From Rosenbergiella epipactidis (GTDB lineage: Bacteria; Pseudomonadota; Gammaproteobacteria; Enterobacterales; Enterobacteriaceae): a stretch of DNA of 64,000 bases. This document shows positions 52,018 to 60,933 of the stretch, in pieces; the stretch's first letter is position 1; every line of letters starts with the position of its first letter. A model generated the notes under the pieces. It searched no databases. It was not told the DNA's origin and worked only from the letters and a program-made list of their open reading frames with translations. The position numbers and the translations under genes were made by a program. Location of the stretch: contig NZ_JABBFQ010000002.1 of NCBI RefSeq assembly GCF_018494055.1, positions 124,001 to 188,000 of the forward strand, given 5' to 3'.

Positions 52018-52947
52018 TTATCCCAGTTTACGTGCGCCGGCAGTATCCAGTCGGCAAATATGGACAAAACCTTCATCATTTTGCAGATAATGGTTAACGA
52101 GTTGTTCTTTGACTTGCTCTGCTGCCGTTAAGGTATCACAGATAGCGAAAAGTGTTGGTCCCGAACCTGAAATACCACAAGCCAATGCTCCGGCGGCTAA
52201 TGAGCGTTCACGTGCCTGCGCGAATCCAGGGAGTAGTTGAGTTCTGTAAGGTTCTGCGACGATATCTTGCATCATGGCAATCGCCAGCGTCGCTTGTCGA
52301 GAGTGGCAAGCATGAATAAAGCCCCCCAGTAAACGACCATGACGAACGATATCGGCTTTCGCGTAATGCGATGGCAGAATGGCACGAGCCTCTGCGGTAG
52401 ACACCTTGATACCAGGATAGGCCATGACCCAATACCATTCGTCGAAGGCAGGTACAGATTGTGAAATAATCCCCTGCTCTTCCAACATCAGTTGTAGGCC
52501 ACCTAAATAGCAAGGGGCAACATTGTCATAATGTACGCTACCGGAGATGCGCCCTTCGAGCTCACCCATCAATAATAATAACTGATGCTCAGAGAGGGGA
52601 TTCCCGGCAAACTCATTCATGGCGACCAGCGCGGCAACCACTGAGCAGGCGCTAGAACCTAGACCAGAGCCGACTGGCATATTTTTCTCTAAGGTCATCG
52701 CTACCGGAATCGTTTTACCCACCGTTTCACAGAAAAGTTTCCAGCACTGGTAAACGATATTTTGCTCAGGATCGCTAGGCAGCTTATTCACAAAGCGTCC
52801 TAACGTCGTCAAGGAATAGGTGTCTGCCTGTTCAACCGTCACGCAATCGCCGAGTAACGAACCATCAATCGGTGAAACTGCCGCCCCGAGCACATCAAAG
52901 CCGACACTTACGTTACCAATTGAGGCTGGTGCGTAGATTTTTACCAT
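52018..52947 (-). CDS. thrB: Homoserine kinase
   Basis: ThrB is a GHMP kinase phosphorylating homoserine. The ATP-binding motif [17 protein letters not shown] lies near residues 89-105, and [12 protein letters not shown] closes the fold. The start at MVKIYAPAS gives 309 residues (E. coli 310) and begins two bases after the thrA stop. Starts at 52953 or 52968 would overlap thrA. Translational coupling to thrA is likely. Confidence 0.97.
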   Translation of the reverse strand: MVKIYAPASIGNVSVGFDVLGAAVSPIDGSLLGDCVTVEQADTYSLTTLGRFVNKLPSDPEQNIVYQCWKLFCETVGKTIPVAMTLEKNMPVGSGLGSSACSVVAALVAMNEFAGNPLSEHQLLLLMGELEGRISGSVHYDNVAPCYLGGLQLMLEEQGIISQSVPAFDEWYWVMAYPGIKVSTAEARAILPSHYAKADIVRHGRLLGGFIHACHSRQATLAIAMMQDIVAEPYRTQLLPGFAQARERSLAAGALACGISGSGPTLFAICDTLTAAEQVKEQLVNHYLQNDEGFVHICRLDTAGARKLG

Positions 52948-52949
52948 GC

Positions 52950-55412
52950 TCATACTCCCAACTTCCATGATAGGGTTCTTAATAGATCAGCAAAGACACC
53001 AGCCGCCGTAACATCATTTCCTGCACCATAGCCACGAAGAACTAATGGGATTGGCTGATAGTAACGCGTGTAAAAGGCTAAGGCATTTTCGCCATTCTTC
53101 ACTTTATATAATGGATCGTTGGCATCGACTTCGCTCAAAGCGACTCGGCATTTGCCTGACTCATTAATTGACCCGATAAAACGTAACACTTTTCCATTAG
53201 CCTGCGCTTGGGTGTAGCGCGTAATGAAGTGGTCATCGAGCTCAGGTAACTGCTGCATAAAGCTGTCTGCATCCGGCAGATCGAGGAAAGGCTGCGGCAG
53301 TACAGGCTCAATCTCGATATCAGAGAGCTCTAAGGATAATCCTGCCTCACGGGCCAAGATGAGTAGTTTACGCGCGACATCCATTCCAGACAGATCATCG
53401 CGTGGGTCCGGTTCGGTATAACCTAACTCGCGGGCCAGCCCGGTCGCTTCTGAAAGGCTCATCCCTTCGTCGAGCTTCCCAAAAATAAAGGAGAGCGAAC
53501 CAGAGAGAATACCATTAAATGCGACAAGTTCATCGCCCGCATTTAACAGGTTTTGTAAGTTCTCAATAACCGGTAATCCCGCACCAACGTTAGTATCGTA
53601 AAGGAATTTACGGCGCGATTTCTCTGCAGCCGTACGTAATTCTTGATAGTACTTCCAACTGGACGTGTTGGCTTTCTTATTCGGGGTGACGACGTGGAAA
53701 CCTTGCTTTAAGAAATCGGCGTAAAGGTCGGCCATCGTCTGGCTCGACGTACAGTCAATAATGACTGGGTTAAGTAAGTAGTACTCTTTCGCCAGTTCAG
53801 TCAGATACTCTAGCGAGAAGTGCTGTTCAGCCTCTGGAAGATCTGCCTGCCAAGTGGTCAAGTCAATACCATTAACTTTGGTTAACATTTTACTGGAATT
53901 GGCGATACCGCAAACCCGAAGATCGATATGCTTCTTCTTCAACCAGCTTTGTTGGCGTTCTAATTGTTCCAATAATGCTGTCCCTACCCCACCAACACCA
54001 ATCACGAAGACTTCGAGTACTTGGTCTGTCGCAAATAGCATCTGGTGAACCGCCCGCACACCGGTGGTAGCACTATCATTACTCACGACGGCTGAGATAG
54101 AACGTTCCGAAGAGCCTTGCGCTATGGCGACAATATTGATGTTGGCCCGTGCAAGCGCGGAGAAGAATTTAGCAGAGATCCCGCGCAGGGTACGCATGCC
54201 ATCACCGACAACAGAGATAATGGCTAATTTCTCGGTGACATCGATAGGATCAAGTAACCCTTCTTTGAGCTCCAGCACAAATTCTTCTTCTAAAGCACGA
54301 CGCGCATGCAACATTTCGGCTTGAGGTACGCAAAAACTAATACTGTATTCGGAAGACGATTGAGTAATAAGCACTACAGAGATGAATTTACGCGACATCA
54401 CGGCAAACACTCGTGCCGCCATACCCACCATGCCTTTCATACCCGGACCGGATACACTGAACATCGCCATATTATTAAGGTTAGTAATTCCCTTAACTGG
54501 GGTTTTATCTTCTCCCCCTTGGGCAGAAATACGGGTGCCAGGCGCTTGAGGGTTAGCCGTGTTCTTGATCACGCAAGGAATTTGGAATTGGGCGATAGGT
54601 GAAATGGTGCGTGGGTGGAGAACTTTAGCACCGAAATAGCTAAGCTCCATCGCCTCTTGATAAGACATCGATTTTAATAAACGCGCATCGGGAACTTGGC
54701 GAGGATCACAGGTATACACACCGTCCACATCTGTCCAAATTTCACAACAATCGGCACGTAAACAAGCTGCAAGCACTGCCGCCGAGTAATCAGAGCCATT
54801 ACGCCCCAGCACCACAAGCTCACCCGCTTCATTGCCTGCGGTAAACCCAGCCATCAGGATATAATGAGTCTGAGGGATTTCACGTGCGGCAATACGGCGC
54901 GTGGACTCGGCAATATCGACGGTAGATTCTAAATAATGTCCTTGGGCGAGAAGGTTTTCAACCGGGTTGATAACACTCACTGCATGACCGCGCGCGACCA
55001 AAAGGGCCTGCATAATAGCGATCGAGAGTTTCTCTCCACGACAAATGATCCCAGCATTAATACTGTCTGGACACTGTTGTAAAAGACTAATCCCTAACAA
55101 AACTTGTTCAAGTTGCGCGAACTCTTGTTGCACAACAAACTGCATGACCGCTAAATCAAAAGAAGGTTCTGCGGCAGCCAGCCCATTTAATAATTCGTCA
55201 AAAATACGGCGTGCATCCGCGAGGTTTTCACGGGTCTCTTGACCAACAATCGTTTTTTCAATGAGGGCAACTAAGTGATTAGTAATTTTTGCCGGGGCAG
55301 ACAGAACAGTCGCAACTTGTTCCTGTTGTCCATTACTCTCGATGATCTCAGCTACACGAAGAAAACGTTCAGCATTGGCAACTGAGGTTCCACCAAATTT
55401 CAGTACACGCAT
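52950..55412 (-). CDS. thrA: Bifunctional aspartokinase I/homoserine dehydrogenase I
   Basis: ThrA catalyses the first and third steps of threonine synthesis and is feedback-inhibited by threonine. The 820-residue length equals E. coli. The N-terminal kinase starts [13 protein letters not shown], two ACT-type regulatory regions follow near residues 320-450 ([17 protein letters not shown] and [14 protein letters not shown]), and the dehydrogenase has [15 protein letters not shown] near 465-480. It is preceded by a threonine/isoleucine leader peptide and attenuator. Confidence 0.99.
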   Translation of the reverse strand: MRVLKFGGTSVANAERFLRVAEIIESNGQQEQVATVLSAPAKITNHLVALIEKTIVGQETRENLADARRIFDELLNGLAAAEPSFDLAVMQFVVQQEFAQLEQVLLGISLLQQCPDSINAGIICRGEKLSIAIMQALLVARGHAVSVINPVENLLAQGHYLESTVDIAESTRRIAAREIPQTHYILMAGFTAGNEAGELVVLGRNGSDYSAAVLAACLRADCCEIWTDVDGVYTCDPRQVPDARLLKSMSYQEAMELSYFGAKVLHPRTISPIAQFQIPCVIKNTANPQAPGTRISAQGGEDKTPVKGITNLNNMAMFSVSGPGMKGMVGMAARVFAVMSRKFISVVLITQSSSEYSISFCVPQAEMLHARRALEEEFVLELKEGLLDPIDVTEKLAIISVVGDGMRTLRGISAKFFSALARANINIVAIAQGSSERSISAVVSNDSATTGVRAVHQMLFATDQVLEVFVIGVGGVGTALLEQLERQQSWLKKKHIDLRVCGIANSSKMLTKVNGIDLTTWQADLPEAEQHFSLEYLTELAKEYYLLNPVIIDCTSSQTMADLYADFLKQGFHVVTPNKKANTSSWKYYQELRTAAEKSRRKFLYDTNVGAGLPVIENLQNLLNAGDELVAFNGILSGSLSFIFGKLDEGMSLSEATGLARELGYTEPDPRDDLSGMDVARKLLILAREAGLSLELSDIEIEPVLPQPFLDLPDADSFMQQLPELDDHFITRYTQAQANGKVLRFIGSINESGKCRVALSEVDANDPLYKVKNGENALAFYTRYYQPIPLVLRGYGAGNDVTAAGVFADLLRTLSWKLGV

Positions 55413-55436
55413 GGGGCTCTAGCTCCTGAATATAGT

Positions 55437-55474
55437 TCAAAAAAAAAGCCCGCACCTGAATAGGGTGCGGGCTT
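55437..55474 (-). terminator. thr operon attenuator
   Basis: AGCCCGCACC pairs with GGTGCGGGCT over a 7-base loop and is followed in the minus direction by nine T, between thrL and thrA. It terminates when threonyl- and isoleucyl-tRNA are abundant. Confidence 0.94.
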
Positions 55475-55495
55475 TTCTATCTTTCCTGTTATGCG

Positions 55496-55567
55496 TCAGC
55501 CCGCACCATTACCTGTAGTAATGGTGGTAATTGTAATAATGGTGATGTTCAGGCTGGTTGTACGCAT
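55496..55567 (-). CDS. thrL: thr operon leader peptide
   Basis: A 23-residue peptide, MRTTSLNITIITITTITTGN followed by GAG, with eight threonines and five isoleucines. Its last five residues (GNGAG) equal the E. coli leader. Ribosome stalling on it under threonine or isoleucine shortage lets the thrABC transcript pass the attenuator. Confidence 0.95.
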   Translation of the reverse strand: MRTTSLNITIITITTITTGNGAG

Positions 55568-55770
55568 TTTTTCTCTATTTGTCTGTCTGTCTTAAAATCT
55601 GTCGCTAACAGAAGTAAAGCAAACCGCACGCCAAGTCAACGTATTTATTCCCGAAAGGATACCCTGCGTTTAAGCAGAGATGCTTCAAAATTGCATAGGG
55701 TTTAGCTGATGCATGGCAACAGGGGCGAATAACAAGATCAGTCCCTACGATATAGACCATAGACAGAATT

Positions 55771-56457
55771 TTATTTTGCGAGCTTTTTTTCGATATCTTG
55801 GACTAATCGATGCAACATCGCGGTATCTCGCTTTTGAGCAAATCCTAAGCGTTGCTCGATCCACTCCACCATTTTTTGGTCATCACTCACCTCAAGGCTA
55901 TCCAATAATTGCGAAATTCGTTGGCGCAACGCCAATAACTGCTGTGAGGGCTCGCTCGATGGGCTAACCTGAGGTTCCAGATTCAACGCGGAAAGTTGAT
56001 AACAAAATACCATTACCGCTTGCCCTAAATTCAGAGAAGGATAATCGACGGCCATAGGGATGCCTGTCAGCAAATCAACACAATCGAGGTCGGCATTACT
56101 CAGACCACTCTCTTCACAGCCGAACACCAGCGCAAAACGGCTCATCCATTCACGCTTCTCGCGTAACTGTTCCAAAACCTCTGTCGGCGTGGCGTAATAA
56201 CGGAATTTAGCGCGGCTACGGGCCGTTGTCGCGATAGAAAAATCAATATCCGCTAAAGCGTCTTGTAACGTTGCAAACGTTTCAGCGTTATCCAAAATCT
56301 CTGTCGCCCCATGCGCCGTCCAATGAGCCGCAGGCTCGCGGTGAACTTGGCTATTCACTATTCTTAGTTGCGTGAACCCCATGGTTTTCATGGCGCGAGC
56401 GGCTGCTCCTACGTTCTCTGCACGCGCAGGCGCCACTAAAATAATCGGAAAAAACAT
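55771..56457 (-). CDS. yjtD: TrmJ-like RNA methyltransferase (LasT/YjtD)
   Basis: This SPOUT-superfamily methyltransferase of the TrmH/TrmJ type has 228 residues, as in E. coli YjtD. It begins with IILVAPARAENVGAAARAMK and has the SAM-knot region with CEESGLSNADL and DYPSLNLGQAVMVFCYQL. The start at 56457 follows GAAGGTG; a frame from 56565 adds 36 unrelated residues. The RNA target is not established for this paralogue. It lies between thrL and arcA, as in E. coli. Confidence 0.93.
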   Translation of the reverse strand: MFFPIILVAPARAENVGAAARAMKTMGFTQLRIVNSQVHREPAAHWTAHGATEILDNAETFATLQDALADIDFSIATTARSRAKFRYYATPTEVLEQLREKREWMSRFALVFGCEESGLSNADLDCVDLLTGIPMAVDYPSLNLGQAVMVFCYQLSALNLEPQVSPSSEPSQQLLALRQRISQLLDSLEVSDDQKMVEWIEQRLGFAQKRDTAMLHRLVQDIEKKLAK

Positions 56458-57011
56458 GCATACACCTTCGGTTCTAAGCGAGCCGCTATCATAGACTGCC
56501 CGATTTACCTTGGCTAGTCGCGATGTATTGCCACGGCAAGACGGGAGAATGTTAATTTTTTTCACAAATATCGCCTATGGCGCTAACGCAACAGGAATCG
56601 GTACCATGTAAGCAACATCAAGAAATGTGAGGTTTTTTTTAATAACATTTATCAGAAGTGACTGATTCTAATGGTAAAGGAAAACGAAATAGTCATTTTT
56701 CATACAACTGTTAACGTGCTACACTTAGGTTTGATATAAGTCAACGAAGCACATTTATTTGCTTCCTGAATGTTATTGACGCTGTTAGCTGAGTGTTAAA
56801 GGCGTTAGGATAGGTTAATACCCTATTGGCTGACTAAGCATAAAACTCGAAGATCCAAGTTATTAGCTTATTAATGTAATCGTCCGTGCTAAAAATCAAA
56901 ATATCGAACCCAGTACGTCATCGCCCAGCATTAATTGATTTAACTTACTCTACACAACATCAGCGCTGTGGCCTTGTATCAATTTCGTTGGCAAATTTTA
57001 GGTAGCAAAAC
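56458..57011. other. arcA long leader and promoter region
   Basis: The 554 bases between divergent lasT and arcA contain no gene. A long, promoter-rich leader also precedes arcA in E. coli. The clear landmark is the FNR-like site at 56731-56744. A nine-codon open frame near 56770 has no ribosome-binding site. Confidence 0.5.
56731..56744 (+). promoter_or_regulatory. FNR-like site upstream of arcA
   Basis: TTGATATAAGTCAA matches the FNR consensus TTGAT-N4-ATCAA at nine of ten positions. FNR activates arcA anaerobically in E. coli, so the position is meaningful. Confidence 0.7.
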
Positions 57012-57728
57012 ATGCAGATCCCACAAATTCTTATCGTCGAAGATGAGTTAGTCACCCGTAATACCCTCAAGAGTATCTTTGAGGCGGAGGGTTATACCGT
57101 TTACGAAGCAACCGATGGTGCTGAAATGCATCACGCCTTGACTGAGCACACTGTTAACTTGGTGATTATGGATATCAATCTACCAGGTAAGAACGGTCTA
57201 CTTCTCGCTCGTGAACTTCGCGAACAACAAAGTGTTGCACTCATGTTCCTGACCGGACGTGATAACGAAGTCGATAAAATTCTTGGGCTAGAGATCGGTG
57301 CCGATGATTACATCACCAAACCGTTCAACCCTCGTGAACTGACTATCCGTGCACGGAACCTGTTATCCCGGACAATGAATCTTGCACCAAGCCAAGAAGA
57401 ACAAAAGCACGTTGAAAACTATCGCTTCAACGGCTGGGTGTTAGATATCAATAGTCGTTCACTGGTTAGCCCTCAAGGCGAGCAATATAAATTGCCACGC
57501 AGTGAATTCAGAGCCATGCTTCATTTCTGTGAAAATCCGGGAAAAATTCAGCCACGTGCGGAATTACTTAAGAAAATGACCGGCCGTGATCTGAAACCTC
57601 ACGACCGCACCGTCGACGTTACGATTCGTCGTATTCGTAAGCATTTCGAATCGACACCGGGTACGCCAGAAATTATCGCGACCATTCACGGTGAAGGCTA
57701 TCGTTTCTGCGGTGATATCGAAGAGTAA
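57012..57728 (+). CDS. arcA: Aerobic respiration response regulator ArcA
   Basis: ArcA, phosphorylated by ArcB, represses respiratory genes when oxygen is low. The 238-residue length equals E. coli. The receiver domain has acidic residues ED at 10-11, phospho-acceptor D54 in IMDINLPG and lysine in [12 protein letters not shown]. The OmpR-type winged helix ends [15 protein letters not shown]. The arcB sensor is not in this window. Confidence 0.99.
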   Translation: MQIPQILIVEDELVTRNTLKSIFEAEGYTVYEATDGAEMHHALTEHTVNLVIMDINLPGKNGLLLARELREQQSVALMFLTGRDNEVDKILGLEIGADDYITKPFNPRELTIRARNLLSRTMNLAPSQEEQKHVENYRFNGWVLDINSRSLVSPQGEQYKLPRSEFRAMLHFCENPGKIQPRAELLKKMTGRDLKPHDRTVDVTIRRIRKHFESTPGTPEIIATIHGEGYRFCGDIEE

Positions 57729-57743
57729 CCCCTAGATTAATTA

Positions 57744-57769
57744 AGCCCAGAGTTTCTGGGCTTTTTTTC
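57744..57769 (+). terminator. arcA terminator
   Basis: AAGCCCAGA, loop GTT, TCTGGGCTT followed by a T-run. It lies between arcA and convergent creA and may serve both. Confidence 0.92.
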
Positions 57770-57771
57770 GA

Positions 57772-58269
57772 TTAGTGCCAAGGCATAATCGGCACAGCGC
57801 TTAGCGCGTTTTTCGGTGAACCTTCGACTACCTTGTCTGAATAGGCGAGGTAGACCAAAGCATTCCTTTTCTGATCATAAAAACGGGTGACCTGTAATTT
57901 CTTAAAAATTAACGAGGTTCTTTGTTTAAATACTGTTTCCCCATCGGTCTTACCGGCTTTGATATTTTCTGGAACGTCAATTGGCCCAACTTGATGACAG
58001 GAAATGGCGGCATCCGCCGTGTCCTCCGCCAACCCTAGGCTTCCTTTAACCCCCCCAGTCTTAGCTCGGCTTAAGTAACAAGTAACGTTACTGATTTCAG
58101 GATCATCAAAGGCCTCAATCACTATTTTATGATTGGCTCCAATTATTTTAAACTTTGTATCCACCGAACCAATTTCCTCACTGTGAGCGAGGTGCGGTAT
58201 TGCAGCGGCTAATAAAAGTGTAAACGCGCTGAGACGTTTAAAAAAAGAAGCTGAATGATGAATTTTCAT
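57772..58269 (-). CDS. creA: CreA family protein
   Basis: This small exported protein of 165 residues (E. coli 157) has a signal peptide ([19 protein letters not shown]) and the family stretch [21 protein letters not shown], then [15 protein letters not shown] and [10 protein letters not shown]. Its function is unknown. In E. coli it precedes creBCD; those three genes are absent here and creA converges directly on arcA. Confidence 0.93.
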   Translation of the reverse strand: MKIHHSASFFKRLSAFTLLLAAAIPHLAHSEEIGSVDTKFKIIGANHKIVIEAFDDPEISNVTCYLSRAKTGGVKGSLGLAEDTADAAISCHQVGPIDVPENIKAGKTDGETVFKQRTSLIFKKLQVTRFYDQKRNALVYLAYSDKVVEGSPKNALSAVPIMPWH

Positions 58270-58423
58270 AAACCTAAAATACCTCGAATCCCGTTTAATT
58301 AAGTAACTTAAAGTGATAATACCCTAAGGTTATTTTTTATAAGTTAAAAATTTTATATGTAAATATTGATATTAATAGGACCAATAATCATAGGCAATAG
58401 ATTCAGAAAATTGAAATCTAGCG

Positions 58424-58429
58424 TATAAT
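58424..58429 (+). promoter_or_regulatory. Possible rob -10 box
   Basis: A perfect TATAAT lies 47 bases before the rob start; the -35 region (ATTCAG at 17-base spacing) is poor, so an activator may assist. Confidence 0.4.
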
Positions 58430-58475
58430 AGTCCGCCTAAAAGGCTTAACCTGCCAATGGATAAGGGGATTTAAT

Positions 58476-59342
58476 ATGGACCAAGCTGGAATTATCAGAG
58501 ATTTATTGGTGTGGTTAGAAAGTCATTTAGACCAACCTTTATCACTCGATAATGTTGCCCACAAAGCTGGCTATTCAAAATGGCATTTACAGCGGATGTT
58601 CAAAAATATTACGGGTCACGCAATCGGTGCTTATATTCGTTCACGACGCCTTTCTAAAGCCGCGGTGGCATTAAGGTTAACGGGTAGGCCTATTTTAGAT
58701 ATTGCCCTGCAGTATCGTTTTGATTCGCAACAAACTTTTACGCGTGCATTTAAAAAGCAATTTAATCAGACCCCTGCAAGCTATCGTAGGGCATTAGATT
58801 GGTCATCGTTCGGACTACGCCCTCCCATTCGTATGGGTGCCTTTTCGATGCCGCAACCCACTATGGTGACTCTGCCAGAGACAACTCTTTACGGTCATAC
58901 GCAAAGTTATACCTGTACGCTTGAGCAGATCTCAAACTTTCGGGCAGAAATGCGTAAACATTTCTGGCAGCTCTTTCTACGAAATGCCAAAGATACTATT
59001 CCCGAAATGGTCTATGGCCTGCATCAAGTGCGTAGCAGTACAGAAAAAGAGGATGAGCAAGAAATTCTTTACACCACTGCTATTGCTGACGGCCATTTCG
59101 CCAAAAGCCTCGAATCAGTTGAAGAGATTACGTTGGAAGGTGGCGATTATGTGCAATTTAGTTACGATGGGCTAAAAGAAGGGTTACAAGATTTCATTTT
59201 AGTGCTGTATAGCACTTGTATGCCAACCTTGAACTTAACGCGTCGTTCAGGGCAGGACATTGAACGTTTTTACACACCACAGGGCTTAACCACCGCAGAT
59301 ATCCGCTGTGATTACCTGATTCCGATTCGAAAAAATGCGTAA
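58476..59342 (+). CDS. rob: Right-origin-binding transcription factor Rob
   Basis: Rob is an AraC/XylS regulator of the mar/sox/rob regulon, controlling efflux, organic solvent and antibiotic tolerance. Of its 288 residues (E. coli 289), the N-terminal 110 hold two helix-turn-helices (HKAGYSKWHLQRMFKNITG and ALQYRFDSQQTFTRAFKKQF). The C-terminal half is the GyrI-like effector domain that distinguishes Rob from MarA and SoxS. It converges on gpmB. Confidence 0.97.
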   Translation: MDQAGIIRDLLVWLESHLDQPLSLDNVAHKAGYSKWHLQRMFKNITGHAIGAYIRSRRLSKAAVALRLTGRPILDIALQYRFDSQQTFTRAFKKQFNQTPASYRRALDWSSFGLRPPIRMGAFSMPQPTMVTLPETTLYGHTQSYTCTLEQISNFRAEMRKHFWQLFLRNAKDTIPEMVYGLHQVRSSTEKEDEQEILYTTAIADGHFAKSLESVEEITLEGGDYVQFSYDGLKEGLQDFILVLYSTCMPTLNLTRRSGQDIERFYTPQGLTTADIRCDYLIPIRKNA

Positions 59343-59350
59343 TCTATATT

Positions 59351-59370
59351 CTCCCGGCCTACACCGGGAG
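59351..59370. terminator. Hairpin between convergent rob and gpmB
   Basis: CTCCCGG, loop CCTACA, CCGGGAG. The tails on both sides are only moderately U-rich. Confidence 0.6.
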
Positions 59371-59375
59371 ATGTT

Positions 59376-60023
59376 CTACGCTTTGAGTTCGTCTAATGCT
59401 GGGGCGCTAAGATGAGCAATGTCTCCAGTACTCTCGACAATCCACCCCTCTGCAAGCCAGGAACTCGACTGATAGTCAACTCGAGACACTGAACAGTTAC
59501 GCAACCGTAGGCGTCTTTCCGCCCATGCGGGTAACCCCAATAATGTGCCGAGCAAGCATCCTAGCGCAATACCGTGGCTAATTAATAGAGGCTTACTACC
59601 CGCTGGCAGCGAACGCGTCGCATCAAGCGCGTCTCGCATACGTTGGGCGAGCTCTTCCATACTCTCCCCTTGCGGGATTCGCCCACTTGGGTCGCCATTA
59701 AGTAACGATTTTCGCCACTGTTCTTCATCCTGATCGAGACTCGTGAGCACTCTTCCTTCCAGCGTCCCCATGTTGATTTCGCGTAATCGCGAATCGGTCA
59801 CTACCGGACAACCACAATACTCAGCAATGATAGCGGCGGTATGCTGTGTTCGCCCCAAATCGCTTGCGATAATATGGGTTATGCCAGCATGTTGAAGCCG
59901 TAATCCCGTTTGTTTAGCTTGTTGTATCCCCTGCTCAGTGAGCGCGCTATCACTTTGTCCTTGAATACGTTGTTCGGTGTTCCACAACGTTTCTCCATGA
60001 CGAACCAGCAAAACTTGTTGCAT
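59376..60023 (-). CDS. gpmB: Phosphoglycerate-mutase-like phosphatase GpmB
   Basis: This histidine phosphatase of 215 residues, the E. coli length, has the RHG motif LLVRHGETLWN near residue 9, GTLEGR and the second histidine in ISHGIALG near residue 150. Despite its name, the physiological substrate is uncertain. The start MQQVLLVRHGE at 60023 has GGAAAGGG upstream. It diverges from yjjX. Confidence 0.93.
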   Translation of the reverse strand: MQQVLLVRHGETLWNTEQRIQGQSDSALTEQGIQQAKQTGLRLQHAGITHIIASDLGRTQHTAAIIAEYCGCPVVTDSRLREINMGTLEGRVLTSLDQDEEQWRKSLLNGDPSGRIPQGESMEELAQRMRDALDATRSLPAGSKPLLISHGIALGCLLGTLLGLPAWAERRLRLRNCSVSRVDYQSSSWLAEGWIVESTGDIAHLSAPALDELKA

Positions 60024-60076
60024 AACCCTTTCCATTATATGATCGAAAACAAATCTATTACCTTTGAGCTACCATT

Positions 60077-60604
60077 ATGTATCATGTTGTCGTAGCAACC
60101 CGCAACCCAGCTAAAATCTTAGCCGTCACTGAAGCCTGTAAAGCCGTTTTCCACGATAAACTTATTGACGTTGAAGGCATCGATGTCGCCAGCGGCGTTT
60201 CAGCGCAACCGTTGACCGATCGAGAAACCTGGCAAGGCGCAGACAATCGGTTATCCGCCGCGAAGCAAGCCTATCCTAACGCAATGTTATGGGTATCGAT
60301 TGAAGCGGGTATCGAAAAAAATCAGGCTTTTGCTTGGATCATTGCTGAAAGCCCCACTCAACGCAGCGAATCGCGTTCCGCAAGCTTTATGTTGCCCGAC
60401 TCCCTCGTCACGGCGTTACAGGAAGGTGCCGAACTCGGCCCGCTCATGTCAACGTTGACCGGTATTGATAATATCAAACATAAAGGAGGCGCGATTGGAG
60501 CCATCACTTCAGGCCTGTTAACGCGCTCGTCAGTCTATCAACAAGCGATTATTTTGGCGCTGAGTCCTCTGGTTCACCCTTTCTATGCAGAAGCTGCTCA
60601 GTAA
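60077..60604 (+). CDS. yjjX: Inosine/xanthosine triphosphatase YjjX
   Basis: YjjX is a house-cleaning NTPase that removes ITP and XTP; E. coli YjjX has 170 residues, here 175. The family start [14 protein letters not shown] and the segments [20 protein letters not shown] and [19 protein letters not shown] match. Its 3' end overlaps the convergent trpR by 56 bases. Confidence 0.93.
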   Translation: MYHVVVATRNPAKILAVTEACKAVFHDKLIDVEGIDVASGVSAQPLTDRETWQGADNRLSAAKQAYPNAMLWVSIEAGIEKNQAFAWIIAESPTQRSESRSASFMLPDSLVTALQEGAELGPLMSTLTGIDNIKHKGGAIGAITSGLLTRSSVYQQAIILALSPLVHPFYAEAAQ

Positions 60605-60887
60605 GCCAGTGGCGTAATTCAGGAGAGGCCGATTTTAATCCGTTAGATCCACGGGTGATTGTCGCAATCCCAACGCCTAACTGCTCTTTAAGCTGCCGTT
60701 GGCTTAACTGGCTTCGAAGCAACTCTTCAATGATACAAAGGCGTGTTGCGTAAGCTTGCCGCTCATCTGACGTAAGCATCAGATTAAGAAGCGCTTCCCC
60801 CTGCCCTGAAGAGAAGGCTTTCGCCAGTAATTCGATAAAGCGAGTCCAGTCTAGCTCTGCAAGCGGGGTCTCTTGGTGAATAGTCAT
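60549..60887 (-). CDS. trpR: Trp operon repressor
   Basis: TrpR with tryptophan represses trp operon genes, aroH and itself. The core [19 protein letters not shown] and the helix-turn-helix [20 protein letters not shown] match. The C-terminus is longer than in E. coli, ending in [12 protein letters not shown]. The start is set at MTIHQETPL (60887) with GGAAG eight bases upstream; the longer frames run through a trp operator at 60901-60918, so they are unlikely. Length is 112 residues (E. coli 108). Confidence 0.93.
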   Translation of the reverse strand: MTIHQETPLAELDWTRFIELLAKAFSSGQGEALLNLMLTSDERQAYATRLCIIEELLRSQLSQRQLKEQLGVGIATITRGSNGLKSASPELRHWLTEQLLHRKGEPEDSAPK

Positions 60888-60900
60888 CAGCATGGCTTCC

Positions 60901-60918
60901 GTACTCATTAACGAGTAC
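60901..60918 (-). promoter_or_regulatory. Trp repressor operator at trpR
   Basis: Minus strand GTACTCGTTAATGAGTAC, an almost perfect palindrome that agrees with the trp operator consensus GTACTAGTTAACTAGTAC at 15 of 18 bases. It sits just before the trpR start, indicating autorepression. Confidence 0.85.
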
Positions 60919-60933
60919 GAAAGCATAGCATAC

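Noticed and set aside
55501-55545. Repeated ACC/ATT trinucleotide pattern looked like a microsatellite
   Set aside because: It is the threonine/isoleucine codon run of the thrL leader peptide read on the minus strand.
56770-56800. Nine-codon leucine-rich open frame (MLLTLLAEC) in the arcA leader
   Set aside because: No Shine-Dalgarno and no downstream attenuator hairpin; most likely chance.
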